From contig CAIUSV010000087.1 of assembly GCA_903901915.1 (NCBI GenBank), positions 21,756 through 85,755 on the forward strand: DNA of 64,000 bases, read 5' to 3'. The translations under genes and the position numbers were made by a program. Of the stretch, positions 48,618 to 57,633 are shown piece after piece. The notes below the pieces were generated by a model. The model worked only from the letters and a program-made list of their open reading frames with translations. It had not been told where the DNA came from and made no database searches. The first letter of the stretch is position 1, and each line of letters opens with the position of its first letter. This stretch comes from an uncultured Rhodospirillaceae bacterium. Its GTDB lineage: Bacteria; Pseudomonadota; Alphaproteobacteria; Rhodospirillales; Magnetospirillaceae.

Positions 48618-48859
48618 CGGAAGAAGCTGTTCAGGCCCGTCGGGCGTCGGCTCACCGAGGGCGGTGAGGTCGCCTGAGAGCCGGCCGGGGCGGGTGGGCT
48701 TGCGGTCGGTCAGGATCATCTTCACGCGATGATCAAGAATAGTTCGCCCATATATGCGCATCAAATGGATAAGCCCATATTTTAATATATCATATGGCGA
48801 TATCCGCATAAATATATTCACGGAAATAGTGATTGTGTTCTGTGCGCGAGGTGACGTGT
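48618..48859. other. Intergenic, GC drop
   Basis: About 240 bp. The first half is GC-rich and the second half turns AT-rich near 48730-48840. No gene or repeat could be supported. Confidence 0.4.
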
Positions 48860-49156
48860 TCAGTGAAGTCTATTTCCGTCCTTCATATATAGCCCTCTAA
48901 TTCCGCCGCTCTCGCTCATGCTTATTTCTATTTTCAAGCGACTCAGGACGCCCTTAAGGTCGTCATATAGTTTTTTGTTTACTATAATTGCAAAGCACAG
49001 TGCGGATATAATGTGGCTCATGGCACCATGTATATTTCCATGTATATATTCTGTATTGGCCAGCTCCATGTGATATGTAAGACTTGTGCTCGCCCCATTT
49101 TCATTGCTATGGTCGGCGGGTTCTCTTTTTGGTATAAATTCTTTTGAGCTTGGCAT
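48860..49156 (-). CDS. Hypothetical AT-rich small protein (98 aa)
   Basis: 98 residues: polar N-terminus, a helical middle (YHMELANTEYIHGNIHGAMSH, ALCFAIIVNKKLYDDLKGVLSRL), and a short tail. GGGGA lies 5 bases before the ATG. Codon use is AT-rich against a GC-rich background, which suggests foreign origin. The tail of the middle helix pattern resembles small four-helix proteins. No function assigned. Confidence 0.5.
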   Translation of the reverse strand: MPSSKEFIPKREPADHSNENGASTSLTYHMELANTEYIHGNIHGAMSHIISALCFAIIVNKKLYDDLKGVLSRLKIEISMSESGGIRGLYMKDGNRLH

Positions 49157-49580
49157 GTTGTCCCCGCATTGATGGGTTATGAACCCATTTCAGTACCGCT
49201 GTCCGACGGGGCGTAGTCCCAAATGATACCGTGTATAAGAATCCGTGCCCTCGCTCGTCGGGCTCTCCACATCACTGTCGGCAGATCCGTTCGTATCAGG
49301 GAAGGGGCGTGCCCGCTGACATCGGTATAGTCCTGTGGACTTGCGCCTATTGGATTCATCCTATTTGGGAGTATTCGATATCATCAATCCTTGGTAGCGT
49401 TATTAAAAATATAACGCCATCAATTGAGCTTTGGGCTCTAATTGTTACTGGAGAGGTTTTTAAAAAATATGCTAGGCGTGGCGACGTCTTATATAGAATT
49501 GAATTTCATAACTTATGTTGTTCTGATGGGTTCGTGGATTTATACGTTAAGTTTCGTTCAAATTACGGATCGTTTTGACC
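49157..49580. other. AT-rich non-coding interval
   Basis: About 420 bp, strongly AT-rich from 49370. A perfect 7-bp stem GCGTTAT/ATAACGC lies at 49397-49417. A plus-strand frame at 49231-49578 has no start signal or family resemblance and was not accepted. Confidence 0.45.
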
Positions 49581-51059
49581 ATGAGCGATGATTTCCTAGT
49601 TGAAATATTTCCGTGGAACGAAGCCTTTGCCACGGGGATCGCCCAGATCGACCTCCAGCACCGGCGGTTGATAGAGCTATTGAACATACTGGTGGCTCAC
49701 CTCGCCTGCCAACGCGATGCGCCGGCCATCGATCAGATCATGGCCGAGCTGAAGGATTACGCCGCCATCCATTTCACCACCGAGGAAGCGATATGGAGTT
49801 CTTATTTCAGCGGCGATTCATGGGAGAAATGGCACCAGAGCGCCCATACGGATTTCGTCGCCAAGATCGTCGAGTTGAGCGGTGACACCTCAGGTACGAC
49901 CTATGACGAGATGATAGAGCATGTGGTCAGCTATCTGACCCATTGGCTGGCGCTGCACATCATCGAATCCGACAAGCGCATGGCCAAGGTGGTCCTGGCG
50001 ATGCCGACCGGCATTTCGTTCGACCGGGCGAAAGAGCTGGCCAGTATGGAGATGTCGGGGGCCACCAGGGTGCTAATCGATACCGTGATGGGCATGTACG
50101 ACAACCTGTCCCATCGCACCATACAGCTGACCCGCGAGATTAATGCCCGGATCCGGAGCGAGGCGGAGCTAAAGGCGACCCAGGCCGAACTGCTCCGCCT
50201 GAAGGACGAAGCGGCCGAGCGGGAGCGAGCCAACATGATCGAACGGCTATCCGAGGCCGGCCGGATGGAGGCGCTGGGGATGCTCGCGGGCGGCATCGCC
50301 CATGAGATCAATACCCCGGTTCAATATGTCGGCGACAATCTGGCCTTTATCCACGACGGCTCCCTCAATCTGCTGAGTGCGTTCGAGAGAATCCGCAAGG
50401 CTTCCTGCTCGACGGTGAATGCGGAGGTTGCCGCCGAACTGAAAAAGATCGACCTCGATTTTCTTTCCGCCGAACTCCCCGCTGCCGCCGACCAGGCGCG
50501 CGAGGGTCTGGAGCGGGTGGCCTCCATCGTCCAGGCGATCAAGGAATTTTGCTATCCCCTGTCCAAGGTGCCAAAGCAGTTCGACCTCAATCACGTGATC
50601 CAAACCGCGGTCCTGGTGACCCGGAGCCAGTGGAAATACGTTGCCGAGGTTGACCTTGATCTGCAGGAGGACCTGCCGCTCGTCACTGGCATCGAAGGCG
50701 AGATCAACCAGGTGCTGGTCAACCTGATCGTCAATGCCGCCCATGCCATTGGCGAAAAGGATCCATCCGCGCTGGGCCGGATCACCGTTTCTTCCCGTCA
50801 AGTCGATGGCAAAATTGAGATAAGCGTCACCGATACCGGAATCGGAATTCCAGAGGCAAACCGCAAGAGCATTTTCGAGATGTTTTTTACGACCAAGCCT
50901 CCGGGGCTGGGCACAGGTCAGGGACTGGCGATCAGCAGTCGCATCGTGCGCCGCCACAATGGCTCAATCACGGTCGATTCGCATCCTGGCGAGGGGACCT
51001 GCTTTCGGATTCGATTCCCCCTTTATCCAGGCCCAGCCGATGGCGCGGCGGAAGCGTAA
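49581..51059 (+). CDS. Hemerythrin-domain histidine kinase
   Basis: 492 residues. Residues 8-140 are a hemerythrin domain with the diiron ligands in place: [31 protein letters not shown], and [15 protein letters not shown] coiled coil leads to a kinase with phospho-His in [17 protein letters not shown] near 240 and HATPase ([32 protein letters not shown]). It should report O2 or redox state directly through the diiron site. The response regulator gene starts 12 bp downstream, so the two form a pair. Confidence 0.93.
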   Translation: MSDDFLVEIFPWNEAFATGIAQIDLQHRRLIELLNILVAHLACQRDAPAIDQIMAELKDYAAIHFTTEEAIWSSYFSGDSWEKWHQSAHTDFVAKIVELSGDTSGTTYDEMIEHVVSYLTHWLALHIIESDKRMAKVVLAMPTGISFDRAKELASMEMSGATRVLIDTVMGMYDNLSHRTIQLTREINARIRSEAELKATQAELLRLKDEAAERERANMIERLSEAGRMEALGMLAGGIAHEINTPVQYVGDNLAFIHDGSLNLLSAFERIRKASCSTVNAEVAAELKKIDLDFLSAELPAAADQAREGLERVASIVQAIKEFCYPLSKVPKQFDLNHVIQTAVLVTRSQWKYVAEVDLDLQEDLPLVTGIEGEINQVLVNLIVNAAHAIGEKDPSALGRITVSSRQVDGKIEISVTDTGIGIPEANRKSIFEMFFTTKPPGLGTGQGLAISSRIVRRHNGSITVDSHPGEGTCFRIRFPLYPGPADGAAEA

Positions 51060-51071
51060 TGGAAGGCATCG

Positions 51072-52601
51072 ATGACCGATTTAAAGCCGCACATCCTGGT
51101 CATTGACGATGATGAGATCCTTCTGGCCTCGATGCGCCGCCAGTTTGTGGGGCGCTTTAACGTCGTTACCGCCCCAGGTGGTCAACGGGCCATTGATGAG
51201 GTCAAGGCCGCCCATCGCCGGCGCGACCCCTTTGCCGTCGTGGTCTGCGACATGCGGATGCCCGAGATGGACGGAATCCAGACGCTCCGCCACATCAGCG
51301 AGATCGCCCCCGGGACGATTTCCCTCATGCTGACCGGCAACGCCGACCAAGCCACGGCTGCGGACGCCATCAACAGCGGCCATGTGTTCAAGTTCTTCTC
51401 CAAGCCCTGTGCAATCCATGTTTTGGAAGAGGGCATCAACGAGGCCGTCCGAAAGTACCGCGCCGACCTAGCCGAACAGGACCTGCTGGAAAAGACCCTG
51501 GCCGGCAGCATAAAGGTCCTGATCGACCTGATCTCGACCAACACGCCGGCCATCTCCAGCCACGCACGGCGCATCCGTGAGTTCACTCGCCAACTGGTTG
51601 CGCATGAGGTCGTTCCGGCACACTGGCAATTGGACATCGCCGCGTCGTTGGCGTTGATCGGACAGTTGTCTCTGCCGGTCGAGCTACTGCATCGGCATCG
51701 CCAGGGCCTCCCCCTCAGTGAGGAGGAGCGCGAACAGTTCTGCCACGCACCGCAGACGGCGCGAAACCTGATCGCCAACATCCCCCGCCTGGGAAAAGTG
51801 GCGGAGGTCGTTTACCTGCAGGACCGGGGCTTCGATGGTAGCGGCTTTCCCGCCAATGGTCCGTTGGGGGGCGACATTCCCAAGGATGCCCGCATTCTGA
51901 AGATCATCAAGGACCTTGCCGAGGCAACCGAGATGTTCGGCGCTCCCGACCTCCGCGCCTTTGCCGTCCTGGAATCCCGCGCGTCCCATTACGATCCGGA
52001 ACTCTTGCAGTCGGTGAAGGCTTGCCTGGAGGTTCCTCAGGCTGCGCCACCCAAACTCGCAGAGAACGAAGTGGCGGCCACTCCTGACGACGCCGCGCCT
52101 CAGGAGCCTCCTGTCACAGCTTCATCGCACGGGCATGAGAAAGGACCCGTGCATAAGATATCGGGGCGAGCCTCTCCCACCCGTGGCTTGGGTGGGCGGA
52201 GACGTTGGGCTATCATCGTCGCCACTGCCGCCTTACTGCTGGCCGTTATCGTTACCTGGGTGGTTTACGCCCTTAGCCAGCCCAAGCCGGTGGTGGGCGA
52301 TACCAAGTATGCCGACTTGATCAAGCAGATCGACGCGGCGACCAAAGGCGACATCGCTCAAGAGAATATCTTTGGTGGAGGCATCAAGGTCGGTGAGGGG
52401 GCTGTCACCGTCGATGGCATTCCCCGCAACGCTTGCATCCAGGCGGCCTGGAAACTGGTCAAGAAGGGTACCCTCAGTATTAACGGGATAATTTCTCAAC
52501 GCATAACCGGTGCGTCCATCGCCAAGCAGTGCCAGTCTCAGAACAATAACATCATCACTTGGGTGCCGCGACCTTCTGGCAGTGAACGCGATGAGGAGTA
52601 G
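51072..52601 (+). CDS. Response regulator with degenerate HD-GYP, TM helix and pilin-like extracellular domain
   Basis: 509 residues. Receiver 1-125 with phospho-Asp60 (VVCDMRMPEMDG) and Lys111; an HD-GYP-like domain (about 140-315) in which the HD motif reads LALIGQLSLP and the GYP motif RGFDGSGFP lacks its histidines, so it should not cleave c-di-GMP; a Pro/Ala linker; one TM helix about 379-401 after GGRRR; and a C-terminal domain (402-509) with Cys455 and Cys487, the pattern IP-x3-C ... ING ... C-x5-N-x-I-x-W of type IV pilins with a C-terminal disulfide loop. A receiver tied to an outside domain is very unusual. Paired with the hemerythrin kinase. Confidence 0.8.
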   Translation: MTDLKPHILVIDDDEILLASMRRQFVGRFNVVTAPGGQRAIDEVKAAHRRRDPFAVVVCDMRMPEMDGIQTLRHISEIAPGTISLMLTGNADQATAADAINSGHVFKFFSKPCAIHVLEEGINEAVRKYRADLAEQDLLEKTLAGSIKVLIDLISTNTPAISSHARRIREFTRQLVAHEVVPAHWQLDIAASLALIGQLSLPVELLHRHRQGLPLSEEEREQFCHAPQTARNLIANIPRLGKVAEVVYLQDRGFDGSGFPANGPLGGDIPKDARILKIIKDLAEATEMFGAPDLRAFAVLESRASHYDPELLQSVKACLEVPQAAPPKLAENEVAATPDDAAPQEPPVTASSHGHEKGPVHKISGRASPTRGLGGRRRWAIIVATAALLLAVIVTWVVYALSQPKPVVGDTKYADLIKQIDAATKGDIAQENIFGGGIKVGEGAVTVDGIPRNACIQAAWKLVKKGTLSINGIISQRITGASIAKQCQSQNNNIITWVPRPSGSERDEE

Positions 52602-52970
52602 TGTTGATCAATATTCTGTTTGATCGCTGTCGCTGGTTAGCCGCTGAAAGATGCACTTCTGGCGGGTTTGTCGATCTTTCCCCGATCCGGTATTATATCA
52701 AGTCCCGGTCATCGTCATCCATGCCCCCAAATCGAGGAGCCCGATGGACGTGGTGGCCCAGGGCCTGAAAGGTCGGCTTGTTCCATGCGTGGCGCCCATG
52801 GCCGATCGGGGTATTTTGGTGGCAAGGGTCGCCGGGTGATGTTGTCGGGGGCCGTCAACCCGAGGGGGCGACTCTGGCGAGGGGGCGACTCTGGGGTGAC
52901 TCCACCCCGGAAGGCGACCGGCACTTTTCGGTTGGACTTCGATGGACAAATGCCTTTTGGGGGGTAGTGC
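52602..52970. other. Intergenic with a 17-bp tandem duplication
   Basis: About 370 bp. Two exact 17-bp copies (cGAGGGGGCGACTCTGG at 52861-52877 and 52878-52894) stand side by side, upstream of the haem oxygenase gene. Nothing else was recognised. Confidence 0.5.
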
Positions 52971-53573
52971 ATGGCACATGGAACGAATATTCGGTCGGAC
53001 GCTTGGATTCGGCTTCGGGCCGCAACCAAATCCGCTCATGAGGCGCTCGAGCGCCTACCGCCTCTCGCCCGGATGTTCTCTGTTGATTATAGCCTTGCTG
53101 AACTCACCGCGATGCTCACCGGCATGCTGTCCGCTCTCGAACCGCTTGAGGCACAGCTTGTCGGAACCGTGGAGGCTGCCGCGATCGGCTATATCCCCAG
53201 GTCTCTCCTTCTACACCAGGGCTTGGAGCGCCTGGGGGCGGCCAAGCCGGTCCTGATTCCAACTTCGGTTCCTACCCTTTCGACCTCTGCCGCCCGCATG
53301 GGAGCCTTTTATGTCGTCGAAGGGGCAATCCTGGGAGGGCAGGTCATTCGACGGCGTCTGGTGGATCGTTTCGGCGAAACCATTGGTGACGCTCTGGCCT
53401 TCTACAGCCCCTATGGCGACGATGTGGGGGGGCAGTGGATACGGTTTCGGACAGCTTTGGAAAGGTTCATCGCGACGGATTCTCTCTATGGCGAAGCCGA
53501 GAGAGCTGCCTTGGCCACCTTCACCGCCATCTCCTCGGTTATGGCCTTCACCACCGAGCATGTGCCCGATTGA
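52971..53573 (+). CDS. Haem oxygenase (BphO/HmuO-like)
   Basis: 200 residues, all-helical. The proximal-His region ATKSAHEALERLP near 18-30 and the distal-helix-like EGAILGGQVIRRRL near 115-128 (glycine-rich kink) match biliverdin-forming haem oxygenases found with bacterial phytochromes. It would open haem to biliverdin, CO and iron. No phytochrome gene is next to it in this window. The start at 52971 has GGGGGG-rich sequence upstream (about 10 bases). Confidence 0.82.
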   Translation: MAHGTNIRSDAWIRLRAATKSAHEALERLPPLARMFSVDYSLAELTAMLTGMLSALEPLEAQLVGTVEAAAIGYIPRSLLLHQGLERLGAAKPVLIPTSVPTLSTSAARMGAFYVVEGAILGGQVIRRRLVDRFGETIGDALAFYSPYGDDVGGQWIRFRTALERFIATDSLYGEAERAALATFTAISSVMAFTTEHVPD

Positions 53574-53742
53574 GGTGCGCTAAACTCTGTCGTCATCCAC
53601 AACGAGAACCCAATGGGGCCAACGTCAGTTTTCGGAAGCATCCCGATCATCAACAGATCAGAGAGAATGTGGTGTACGTCGTCCATCCATGGCCATGTCC
53701 TGGGACATGGCCATGGGAGTTACCAGCGGCACGGACAGTCCA
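53574..53742. other. Short convergent intergenic region
   Basis: About 170 bp between the convergent haem oxygenase and chemoreceptor genes. A repeat of CCATGTCC / GGACATGG near 53690-53712 forms a small hairpin that could end transcription on either side. Confidence 0.4.
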
Positions 53743-56166
53743 TCAGGCTACGCGTTTCTGCCGCAGAAATTCAGATAGAGCCTTATCGTCTTTCTTAATG
53801 TGCTCTTGCAGCCAAGTTGAGACGTAGTCGAAAAACTGCCCTGTAGCTTCCGGCCGATTCGCCTCCAGGCCCGCACGAAGGCTTCCGACCCGATCGAGGA
53901 AGGCTTTGTGCTGCGCCCGGTGAGAGGGGGCGTTGCCATAGCCGTGTTTCGACATCAACGCCTCTTCCTCATCGAAATGTGTCTGCATGCTTCGGGTGAC
54001 TTCCGAGGACAAGGCGATGGCCGCCTTGCCGCCCTCGCCGCTCATCATTTGCCGATAGAGCCCGTTAATCTCGTCAAATATCTGCTGGTGATGACGGTCG
54101 ATCGAGGGGATCCCGAAGTTCAGGTCGTTGGACCAATGCAGCAGCTTCAAGTCCTTCTTTTCCGCGCGCACCTGATTCAGGAATTGTCCAACTTCATGGC
54201 GGAGGAACTCGGCCTGTTTGGATAGATCCGAGGCGGAGTCCTTGATCTGCTGGGCGGCCGCTCCGGTTTCCCGCGCCGCCTGCTCAACCGAAACGATGTT
54301 GCTCGTCACTTCGCCGGTACCGGCCGCGGCCTGTTCGACATTGCGAGCGATCTCGCTGGTGGCTCCGCTTTGTTGCTCCACCGCGGCCGCTACTGCGGTG
54401 CTAATCTCTCCCATTTCGCCGATGACTCTGGAAATGCTGTCGATGGCATGGACCGCGTTGCTGGTGCCTTCTTGCACGGCTTTGATCTGAGCGGCGATTT
54501 CCTCGGTGGCCTTTCCGGTCTGGGTAGCCAGGTGCTTAACCTCGTTGGCGACGACCGCGAAACCTTTGCCGGCCTCTCCCGCCCGGGCCGCTTCGATGGT
54601 GGCATTCAACGCCAGCAGGTTGGTCTGTGCGGCAATATCGTTGATCAGGTTGACGATTTCGCCGATTTTGTTGGCGTTGTCCGATAGGGCGCGGATCTGA
54701 GCGGTCGTGGATTGCGCCTCTTCCCCCGCCCGCGCCGAGACGGCTTGGGATCGTTCCACCTGATGAGCGATTTCCTTGATGGACGATGCCAGTTCCTCAG
54801 TTGCGGCGGCGACTGTTTCGACATTGGCCGACGCCTGCTGCGCCGCCGATGCCACCGTGGTGGCCTGGGCGCTGGTCTCGGTGGCGGTGCTGGCCATCTG
54901 GCCCGAGGAGGCCTGCAACTCGGTGGCGGCGGATGTTACCGTCTCGATCACCTTGCCGACACTGCCCTCGAAATTATCGGCCATCTTGCGCATGGCGGCG
55001 AGGCGGTCAATCTCGGCCTGCTTTTTTTGCGCTTCCTGGTCGGCCTCCAACTGCTTGACCCGCACCAACTGGTCCTTGAAGTGGGCCACCGACTTGGCCA
55101 TGTTGCCGATCTCGTCACCATGATCGGCATAGGGCACCTCGACCGAAAGGTTGTTACCGGCCAGTTCCGCCATCACGGAGGTCATCGCATTGACCGGCTT
55201 GACGATACCTTGGGCGATCAGCATCGACAGCAGGCCACCCAGCGCCAGCGCAAGAACCGTCATGACCATATCGGTGGTCAGCGCTCTATCCATGGCAGCG
55301 ATCGTGTCGGCTTGCAGGGTATTGAGGAAATGCTCCTGCGACTCGCCGGTTTCGGTGGCAAGTTTCGCGAACTCCCCACCCAGTCCGGCCATGGTTTTGT
55401 AGGCAAGGTTGTCCAACTCCGTGGTTGCCGCCAGGACATCCTTGAATATCGCTTCGTACTGCTTGGCGAGATCTTCCGCCTCGGAGGCGAGTTTCTTGCG
55501 AGCGGGATTATGAAGGCGCCGTGTCAGGCCTTCGGCCTCTTCGACGAACAGCCTGGCATCCGCCTCGGATTCCGCGGCGAATTCCGGCGATGGATCGGCA
55601 ATGAACTTGATGGCGTTGAGGCGGGTAAGCATCAGCGCTTCTTCCGCCTTGCCGGCCAAGGCGGCGGCTTCAAAATCGCTGTCGGCCGTGGCGGTCCGAA
55701 CGATATCGGTAAGGTTCTTGCGGGCGTGAGCGCCGGTAACGTTCATCTTCTCCTTGATCAAAAGCTCCTTATTGGCTTGCAGCGTCGCCACACGCTCGAA
55801 ATGGGTCGAGTATTCGTCGAATAAAGCCTGCATTCGGCGTAGATTAACGAGGCGCTTTTCATCGAGCGTGTCCGCGATAGCGGCGGGCAGAAGCTTGCGA
55901 AGTTCCTCCTGCATCAGCTTGACCCGCTTGATGGCCTCCGTATCGCCTTTCTCGGCGACGATAATGACGTTACGACGCATTTCGGCGACGTTACCCTTAA
56001 TGGTGGCGACGCGGATGGCGTTGTCACCTACCTTGGCGTAGGTGTTCATCCCGGCATGGCCAGACCGCAACGCCATCAGGCCAACCACCGCCACAACCAG
56101 CAGAAGGGCGAGGACGATGCCGAACCCTCCATAGATCCTCGTGCTGACCTTGATGTTTCGGAACAT
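53743..56166 (-). CDS. Methyl-accepting chemotaxis protein with C-terminal hemerythrin domain
   Basis: 807 residues from the ATG at 56166 (GGGGAG 8 bases upstream). TM about 12-32, a large helical periplasmic sensor to about 310, TM about 315-337, HAMP, methyl-accepting/signalling region (about 415-680) with the conserved hairpin tip [24 protein letters not shown], and a hemerythrin domain (about 690-800) with [26 protein letters not shown] and LQEHIKKDD ligands. The diiron domain lets the receptor sense O2 inside the cell, as in DcrH-type receptors, for aerotaxis. Confidence 0.93.
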   Translation of the reverse strand: MFRNIKVSTRIYGGFGIVLALLLVVAVVGLMALRSGHAGMNTYAKVGDNAIRVATIKGNVAEMRRNVIIVAEKGDTEAIKRVKLMQEELRKLLPAAIADTLDEKRLVNLRRMQALFDEYSTHFERVATLQANKELLIKEKMNVTGAHARKNLTDIVRTATADSDFEAAALAGKAEEALMLTRLNAIKFIADPSPEFAAESEADARLFVEEAEGLTRRLHNPARKKLASEAEDLAKQYEAIFKDVLAATTELDNLAYKTMAGLGGEFAKLATETGESQEHFLNTLQADTIAAMDRALTTDMVMTVLALALGGLLSMLIAQGIVKPVNAMTSVMAELAGNNLSVEVPYADHGDEIGNMAKSVAHFKDQLVRVKQLEADQEAQKKQAEIDRLAAMRKMADNFEGSVGKVIETVTSAATELQASSGQMASTATETSAQATTVASAAQQASANVETVAAATEELASSIKEIAHQVERSQAVSARAGEEAQSTTAQIRALSDNANKIGEIVNLINDIAAQTNLLALNATIEAARAGEAGKGFAVVANEVKHLATQTGKATEEIAAQIKAVQEGTSNAVHAIDSISRVIGEMGEISTAVAAAVEQQSGATSEIARNVEQAAAGTGEVTSNIVSVEQAARETGAAAQQIKDSASDLSKQAEFLRHEVGQFLNQVRAEKKDLKLLHWSNDLNFGIPSIDRHHQQIFDEINGLYRQMMSGEGGKAAIALSSEVTRSMQTHFDEEEALMSKHGYGNAPSHRAQHKAFLDRVGSLRAGLEANRPEATGQFFDYVSTWLQEHIKKDDKALSEFLRQKRVA

Positions 56167-56847
56167 CCACCGTACTCCCCGGCTGAGACTGACGAGACCA
56201 GGCGAGCCAATCTGGCTGGCCACCCGAAGGGATTAGTTAAAAAGTATACTTACAGATAGGATGCAATGTTGGAAGCAATTTGTTGGCGGTTCACTATTGA
56301 GTTATTGTTGTCTAAAATTTTAACTAAAAGATTACAATATTAAAATTGGAATTATGCTAATCTGATTCAATCGATACTCATGTAGCGGATACCCAGGATC
56401 GCCCGGATATGCTCGGCATGCCGAGCGGTGCCTTTGATAGACTTGAGTCGGGCGGTAAAATTATTGGTCGTAAGAATGGAATCCGCGGCAGGCAATGGGA
56501 CGCAGCCCTCGCTCGGAGGGGTCTGTCCTGCCGATTCGGAACCTGGCGAATCGGGGGCCGCATCGGGGGCACGAAGGGGGGAGTTGCGGGGGACCTATCT
56601 GCCGTGCCGACGGCCCTAGTGTTCCGACGGCGGTTCTTCCGAGGACGTTGCTGGCGGATAGAAAACGCCCCCGCGTCCTGGGAGTGACGCGGGGGCTAGC
56701 CGGTCTTGGCCTCTGCGGCAGGAGTGGGCGGGAAGCCGCAGGGGCGATAGCGACGGCCGGGGTAACTGTGGGAATTGCCGTCGCCAAGGACCAGGATAGC
56801 AACGCCGCGCCCGGCCACCACCCCCATTTGAGATGGGCGGCGCCGAC
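56167..56847. other. Long intergenic region with palindrome and terminator
   Basis: About 680 bp. The first part (56230-56390) is AT-rich and should hold the chemoreceptor promoter. A perfect 16-bp palindrome GCTCGGCA/TGCCGAGC lies at 56411-56426. The rest is GC-rich; plus- and minus-strand frames here lack start signals. The terminator at 56667-56696 is listed separately. Confidence 0.45.
56657..56696 (-). terminator. Minus-strand intrinsic terminator
   Basis: An 11-bp stem (GCCCCCGCGTC at 56667-56677, complement at 56686-56696) followed on the minus strand by GTTTTCT. It probably ends the transcript of the 47-residue gene at 56848-56991. Closely related to the hairpin at 28495-28522. Confidence 0.75.
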
Positions 56848-56991
56848 TTATCGTAACGCCATCCAGGCCACGGCGAAGGTGGCCACGGCGAAGACCGACC
56901 ACACCCAGGCACCAGGGCGACGGTTGTAGCGGTTGTAGCGATGGTGCAGCCGGGGGCACGGAGTGAGGCCGTAGTGACGTAAGCCCGCCAT
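56848..56991 (-). CDS. Tiny membrane protein (47 aa)
   Basis: 47 residues: a polar, Arg/His/Tyr-rich N-terminal half (MAGLRHYGLTPCPRLHHRYN) and one hydrophobic C-terminal helix (VWSVFAVATFAVAWMAL). The start has AAGGAGG 5 bases upstream, an excellent site. An intrinsic terminator lies about 150 bp downstream. A single-gene transcript of a small tail-anchored membrane protein; function unknown. Confidence 0.65.
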   Translation of the reverse strand: MAGLRHYGLTPCPRLHHRYNRYNRRPGAWVWSVFAVATFAVAWMALR

Positions 56992-57333
56992 TGTCGCCTC
57001 CTTGGGTCTGAGCCGCCCCCGGCACCGGGGGGTTGAGGGGGATCGGTGCCGGGGGCATCTAAATCGGACGGCGAGGGCACCCCGTCCGCGTAAAGATGCT
57101 ACGACCGTTACCCCCAAGCATTCAATCGGGTGAAGACCGCAAGCGCATCCCAGTTCCACCCGGCACGCGCCGTCTCCTGATGCAGATGGAACCGCCGGTA
57201 CCGTTCTTCCCTGGAATTCTCCCGTCACCGGGGGAGGGGCAGTTCACCCGATTGACCGGACGGCGCGCTTGCCCCACCATCGGCCTGGGCCGGCACGGGG
57301 ACCGGAAGTCAGGATGCAAGGGAACGCGCAACG
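56992..57333. other. Promoter region between small membrane gene and secretion operon
   Basis: About 340 bp, GC-rich. A short inverted repeat ATTCAATCGGGTGAA near 57120 and TTCACCCGATTGA near 57242 shows that two distant segments (57123-57134 and 57242-57253) are complementary (TCAATCGGGTGA/TCACCCGATTGA). Their role is not known. No gene found. Confidence 0.45.
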
Positions 57334-57606
57334 ATGGTTGCAGAGGTTTTCGCCGACGGTGTCGGCCGGGTGGATTTCGTCAGCGGCGTTGTTCGCATCG
57401 AACTGGTGTCCCTGGAACCCTCCGATTCCGGTCAGGGGCGCATGGAAGTGCGCCAGCGCATCGCCATGCCGGTGGACGGTTTCCTACACTCTTTGAACAC
57501 CATGGGCGATCTGGTCAACAAGCTGGTCGAGGCCGGGGTGCTGAAACGCAACGAGCCGGCGGCTGGCGCGGGAAGCGTCCCCGCTTCGCCCAATTTCAAG
57601 AATTAG
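57334..57606 (+). CDS. Small partner protein of type I secretion operon
   Basis: 90 residues. Strand-rich first half (FADGVGRVDFVSGVVRIELVS) and a helical second half (MPVDGFLHSLNTMGDLVNKLVEAGVLKR). Small proteins of this pattern occur ahead of type I exporters in alphaproteobacteria, without known function. The stop is 27 bp before the ABC exporter gene, so it is the first gene of the operon. It could be a chaperone or assembly factor for the exported protein. Confidence 0.6.
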   Translation: MVAEVFADGVGRVDFVSGVVRIELVSLEPSDSGQGRMEVRQRIAMPVDGFLHSLNTMGDLVNKLVEAGVLKRNEPAAGAGSVPASPNFKN

Positions 57607-57633
57607 CGGACCGGCTGGTCCGCCGTCGCCGCC

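Noticed and set aside
48618..48730. Possible transposase remnant on the minus strand after the PAS kinase
   Set aside because: Translated pieces do not match any transposase ending I know, and no inverted repeats were found.
46902..48821. 639-codon minus-strand frame opposite the PAS kinase at 46569
   Set aside because: Composition is typical of antisense translation, with no motif; the plus strand has clear kinase boxes.
49231..49578. 115-codon plus-strand frame before the hemerythrin kinase
   Set aside because: No ribosome-binding site, no family pattern, and it spans a composition break.
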